Of a stretch of DNA of 7,858 bases, positions 6,196-7,858 are shown piece after piece (position 1 is the first letter of the stretch; every line of letters begins with the position of its first letter). Source of the DNA: Nitrospirota bacterium (lineage in GTDB: Bacteria; Nitrospirota; 9FT-COMBO-42-15; HDB-SIOI813). Location of the stretch: the NCBI GenBank assembly GCA_023248365.1, contig JAHFER010000069.1:1-7858 (forward strand), read 5' to 3'. Position numbers and translations under genes: made by a program. The notes beneath the pieces are model-generated. The model was not told the origin of the DNA and did not search any database. It was given only the letters and a program-made list of their open reading frames with translations.

Positions 6196-6340
6196 TAAAA
6201 ATGCAAGACAGTGAGGCTAAGGTCCTTGAAAATACCCCGATTCTCTATTGGGGGAAGCAGGCCCGCCAAGTGAGTGCGGGAAGTTCAATTTCATGTAAAT
6301 TGATACAAACTAAAGAGAGGGCCTTAGCCTTTTTATTTTA
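6196..6340 (+). ncRNA. Candidate structured small RNA of unknown class, about 145 nt
   Basis: Seen directly: AGGCTAAGGTCC at 6214-6225 and GGGCCTTAGCCT at 6319-6330 form a 12-bp closing stem (one G-U pair). Inside it are three hairpins in a row: CCCCGAT/ATTGGGG with a five-base loop, CCCGC/GCGGG with a nine-base loop, and TCAATTT/AAATTGA with a five-base loop. The outline is therefore a four-way junction. A strong promoter lies upstream and a U-rich end (TTTTATTTT) follows the closing stem. I compared it by eye with 6S RNA, SRP RNA, tmRNA, RNase P RNA, SAM, SAH, c-di-GMP, TPP and T-box elements and found none of their conserved cores. A 46-codon frame from ATG 6201 covers the same bases, so a small protein is the alternative. 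Its 3' end overlaps the stop codon of the convergent peptidase gene. Confidence 0.55.
6316..6340 (+). terminator. Short intrinsic-terminator-like hairpin at the small RNA 3' end
   Basis: GGC at 6320-6322 and GCC at 6327-6329 form a hairpin with the tetraloop CTTA, extended by G-U and A-U pairs into the T tract, and the DNA continues TTTATTTTA. The same bases form the 3' arm of the 12-bp closing stem, so the two structures compete or form one after the other. It would end plus-strand transcription just inside the convergent peptidase gene. Confidence 0.45.
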
Positions 6341-7858
6341 GCCTTGTTGCAGGATCCCCGAAGAATATAAAGGTCTGGACAACATCCTCCGGAACGCCGC
6401 TTCCATTCTCGTAGGCAGACTCTTTCGCCTTTTTTACTGCATCACCAAGTGTAATCCCATCTTCAAAAAGAACTCCGTACAGTGCCTTTGCAAGAGGGTC
6501 ATGTTCAGATGGATAACCTATAGAGCTTGCCGCAAATACAGCCACAGCGCCCCTTTCCGGAGCGATTAAAAAGGACTCAGCAATGGATGGAGACTGGTTA
6601 TCAACACCATCGTTTGGCAGAACAAAATATCCGTTAAGGCAGTTAAGTGCAACCACAAACGGATATGTCCCTTTATTTGTAAGGTATGCAGTATCCTGTG
6701 ATGAAAAGACATTCTCCTTTGTCCATTCTACAACTGCACCATGTCCTGTATAATTAACCACCAATGCCCCTGAATTTATTTCTCCAATTATACCTTTCCT
6801 GAAATCACCAGTGTAACCATTCTGATATAACTTTGTAACAGAGTAATCATTTTTTGGGATTATTTCAGCAATAGCGTTTGACAGGTCTTCAAACACCTGC
6901 AGATCATCGTCAGCTACAAGCAGTATCCTTCCTGATTTACTAATCGTCTCTTCATGGGATTTAATCTTTTCTATAACTGCTGAGACATCACCAGGTGTCT
7001 TTGCCGGAATCCTCCCGATATTCATCTCAGGTAATATCCCATTTTTATTATCCACATCCACAAACCAGTTATCACTTGGAACTTCACCAAGCACAGGATA
7101 GTTATAGAGATAGGCAGGGACATAGCTCTTAACACCGTTATTCTTCCCGTATCCGCTTATATCTTTGTAGTCAATCGTGGCATCACCAACCAGCAGAACG
7201 TATTTTGGCTTTGTTGTCCAGTTATTATAGGCATCTGAAAGAAATTTCCTGATTGCCTCAGGGGTCTCCACGCCATTACCGAACTCATCGTATATATCAC
7301 CTGTCTTTACAGTTAATACCTTATAGTCCTTACCCCTGTAATCAGCAAGCGGTTTAACAGCATCATAGAAGTCTTCATGTGTAATTATTATATAGTCAAA
7401 ATCCTTTGCTGATTTTATATCTGCAGGAGTGTATGCCTCTAAAGCAAGAGGTGTCAATTTAACTGACGAGGTAAGCGCTACAAATTTACTGTCCTGATTT
7501 TCCGACGCAGAAAACACGGCTTTGAATCCTGAGAAAGCATTTCCACTAATATCCGGTAATATCTTTTTTACCTCAGGATAACCGCTTATGTCGTAAACGG
7601 ATATAGCATTTGAATCAAAGCCTGAAACGCTTATATCCCCCTTTCCTGTGAATTCAAGGCTGTTGTATTCTGCCTGATATTTATGATAGAAAGACACATC
7701 AAACCAGTCTAAATAGAAAAGCTCGAAACTTCCTGAAGATGTACCACCCACACTCTCAAGACGGAGCGTGTTTGCACCATTATTAAAAAAAGCCGGGTCA
7801 ACTGGAACTTCGATAGTTAACGGGCTATTTGCATTATCTGGGTCCCAGGTCTGATCAA
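6333..7858 (-). CDS. Gingipain-family C25 cysteine peptidase, C-terminal 507 aa; runs off the right edge
   Basis: A probable secreted or surface cysteine endopeptidase of clan CD. The frame is open to the window edge, so the gene is 5'-partial here; the GTG at 7751 is internal and not a start. In order (numbered from the edge): about 1-110 is a beta-rich pre-domain; about 140-500 is the C25 catalytic domain, with KYVLLVGDATIDY near 218-230, SDNWFVD and IGRIPAKTP after it, catalytic His372 in NYTGHGA and catalytic Cys406 in NCLNGYF, and the usual closing FFGDPATRLK. The protein ends there, without the 70-80 residue C-terminal sorting domain of Bacteroidetes type IX substrates. Signal peptide and start lie outside the window, so the export route is unknown. 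The stop codon overlaps the U-rich end of the convergent small RNA. The family call is strong; substrate specificity is open. Confidence 0.88.
   Translation of the reverse strand, partial: DQTWDPDNANSPLTIEVPVDPAFFNNGANTLRLESVGGTSSGSFELFYLDWFDVSFYHKYQAEYNSLEFTGKGDISVSGFDSNAISVYDISGYPEVKKILPDISGNAFSGFKAVFSASENQDSKFVALTSSVKLTPLALEAYTPADIKSAKDFDYIIITHEDFYDAVKPLADYRGKDYKVLTVKTGDIYDEFGNGVETPEAIRKFLSDAYNNWTTKPKYVLLVGDATIDYKDISGYGKNNGVKSYVPAYLYNYPVLGEVPSDNWFVDVDNKNGILPEMNIGRIPAKTPGDVSAVIEKIKSHEETISKSGRILLVADDDLQVFEDLSNAIAEIIPKNDYSVTKLYQNGYTGDFRKGIIGEINSGALVVNYTGHGAVVEWTKENVFSSQDTAYLTNKGTYPFVVALNCLNGYFVLPNDGVDNQSPSIAESFLIAPERGAVAVFAASSIGYPSEHDPLAKALYGVLFEDGITLGDAVKKAKESAYENGSGVPEDVVQTFIFFGDPATRLK

Noticed and set aside
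6214..6330. Miniature transposable element with 12-bp terminal inverted repeats
   Set aside because: No target-site duplication flanks the repeats, and the promoter upstream and T tract downstream are better explained by an RNA gene.
741..6331. Shared 11-mer GCCTTAGCCTT at 741-751 and 6321-6331
   Set aside because: Matches of this length are expected by chance in nearly 8 kb, and the flanks do not match.
6190..6340. SAM or SAH riboswitch of metK read on the minus strand
   Set aside because: None of the conserved SAM-I, SAM-II, SAM-III or SAH cores is present, and the element lies about 190 bases or more from the metK start. The promoter and U-rich end fit the plus strand instead.
6196..6340. 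Retron msr-msd RNA (closing repeats a1/a2)
   Set aside because: There is no reverse transcriptase gene nearby, and the conserved branching-guanosine motif after the first repeat is missing.

Overview
The window comes from a bacterial chromosome of moderate to low GC (I estimate about 40%), with ordinary AAGGAG-type ribosome binding sites. The mix of genes is a TrxR-like ferredoxin-NADP reductase, a membrane-bound NtrB-type histidine kinase with a receiver-only partner, an S-adenosylmethionine-cycle pair, and a gingipain-type C25 peptidase. That mix fits a free-living, Gram-negative-like environmental bacterium, for example Nitrospirota or a deltaproteobacterial-type lineage. This placement is inference; no marker here fixes the phylum. 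There is no transposase, integrase, phage gene or CRISPR array.

Layout. From 1 to 636, on the minus strand, lie the N-terminal part of a ferredoxin/flavodoxin-NADP reductase (runs off the left edge) and, just upstream of it and overlapping by 8 bases, a small cysteine-rich protein of unknown function. From 637 to 974 there is a mostly non-coding stretch with a possible 26-residue membrane peptide, an imperfect inverted repeat, and a hairpin over the Shine-Dalgarno sequence ahead of the next gene. From 975 to 3482, on the plus strand, is a two-gene operon: a Cache/HAMP sensor histidine kinase and a receiver-domain protein without a DNA-binding output. A nested inverted repeat at 3492-3548 separates it from the convergent minus-strand pair metK (4870-6021) and ahcY (3558-4814). 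At 6022-6332 lies an intergenic region with an AT-rich palindrome over a possible metK promoter. Facing the other way is a near-consensus sigma-70 promoter that drives a highly structured, apparently unassigned small RNA of about 145 nt. From 6333 to the right edge is the C-terminal catalytic part of a C25 (gingipain-family) cysteine peptidase on the minus strand.

How they work together. MetK makes S-adenosylmethionine and AhcY removes the S-adenosylhomocysteine left by methyl transfer, so this pair is a housekeeping methyl-cycle unit. The kinase senses something outside the membrane and should phosphorylate the receiver protein encoded 15 bases downstream; the onward target is not visible. 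The most interesting item is the candidate small RNA at about 6196-6340. It has its own promoter, a 12-bp closing stem, three internal hairpins and a U-rich 3' end that overlaps the stop codon of the oppositely oriented peptidase gene.
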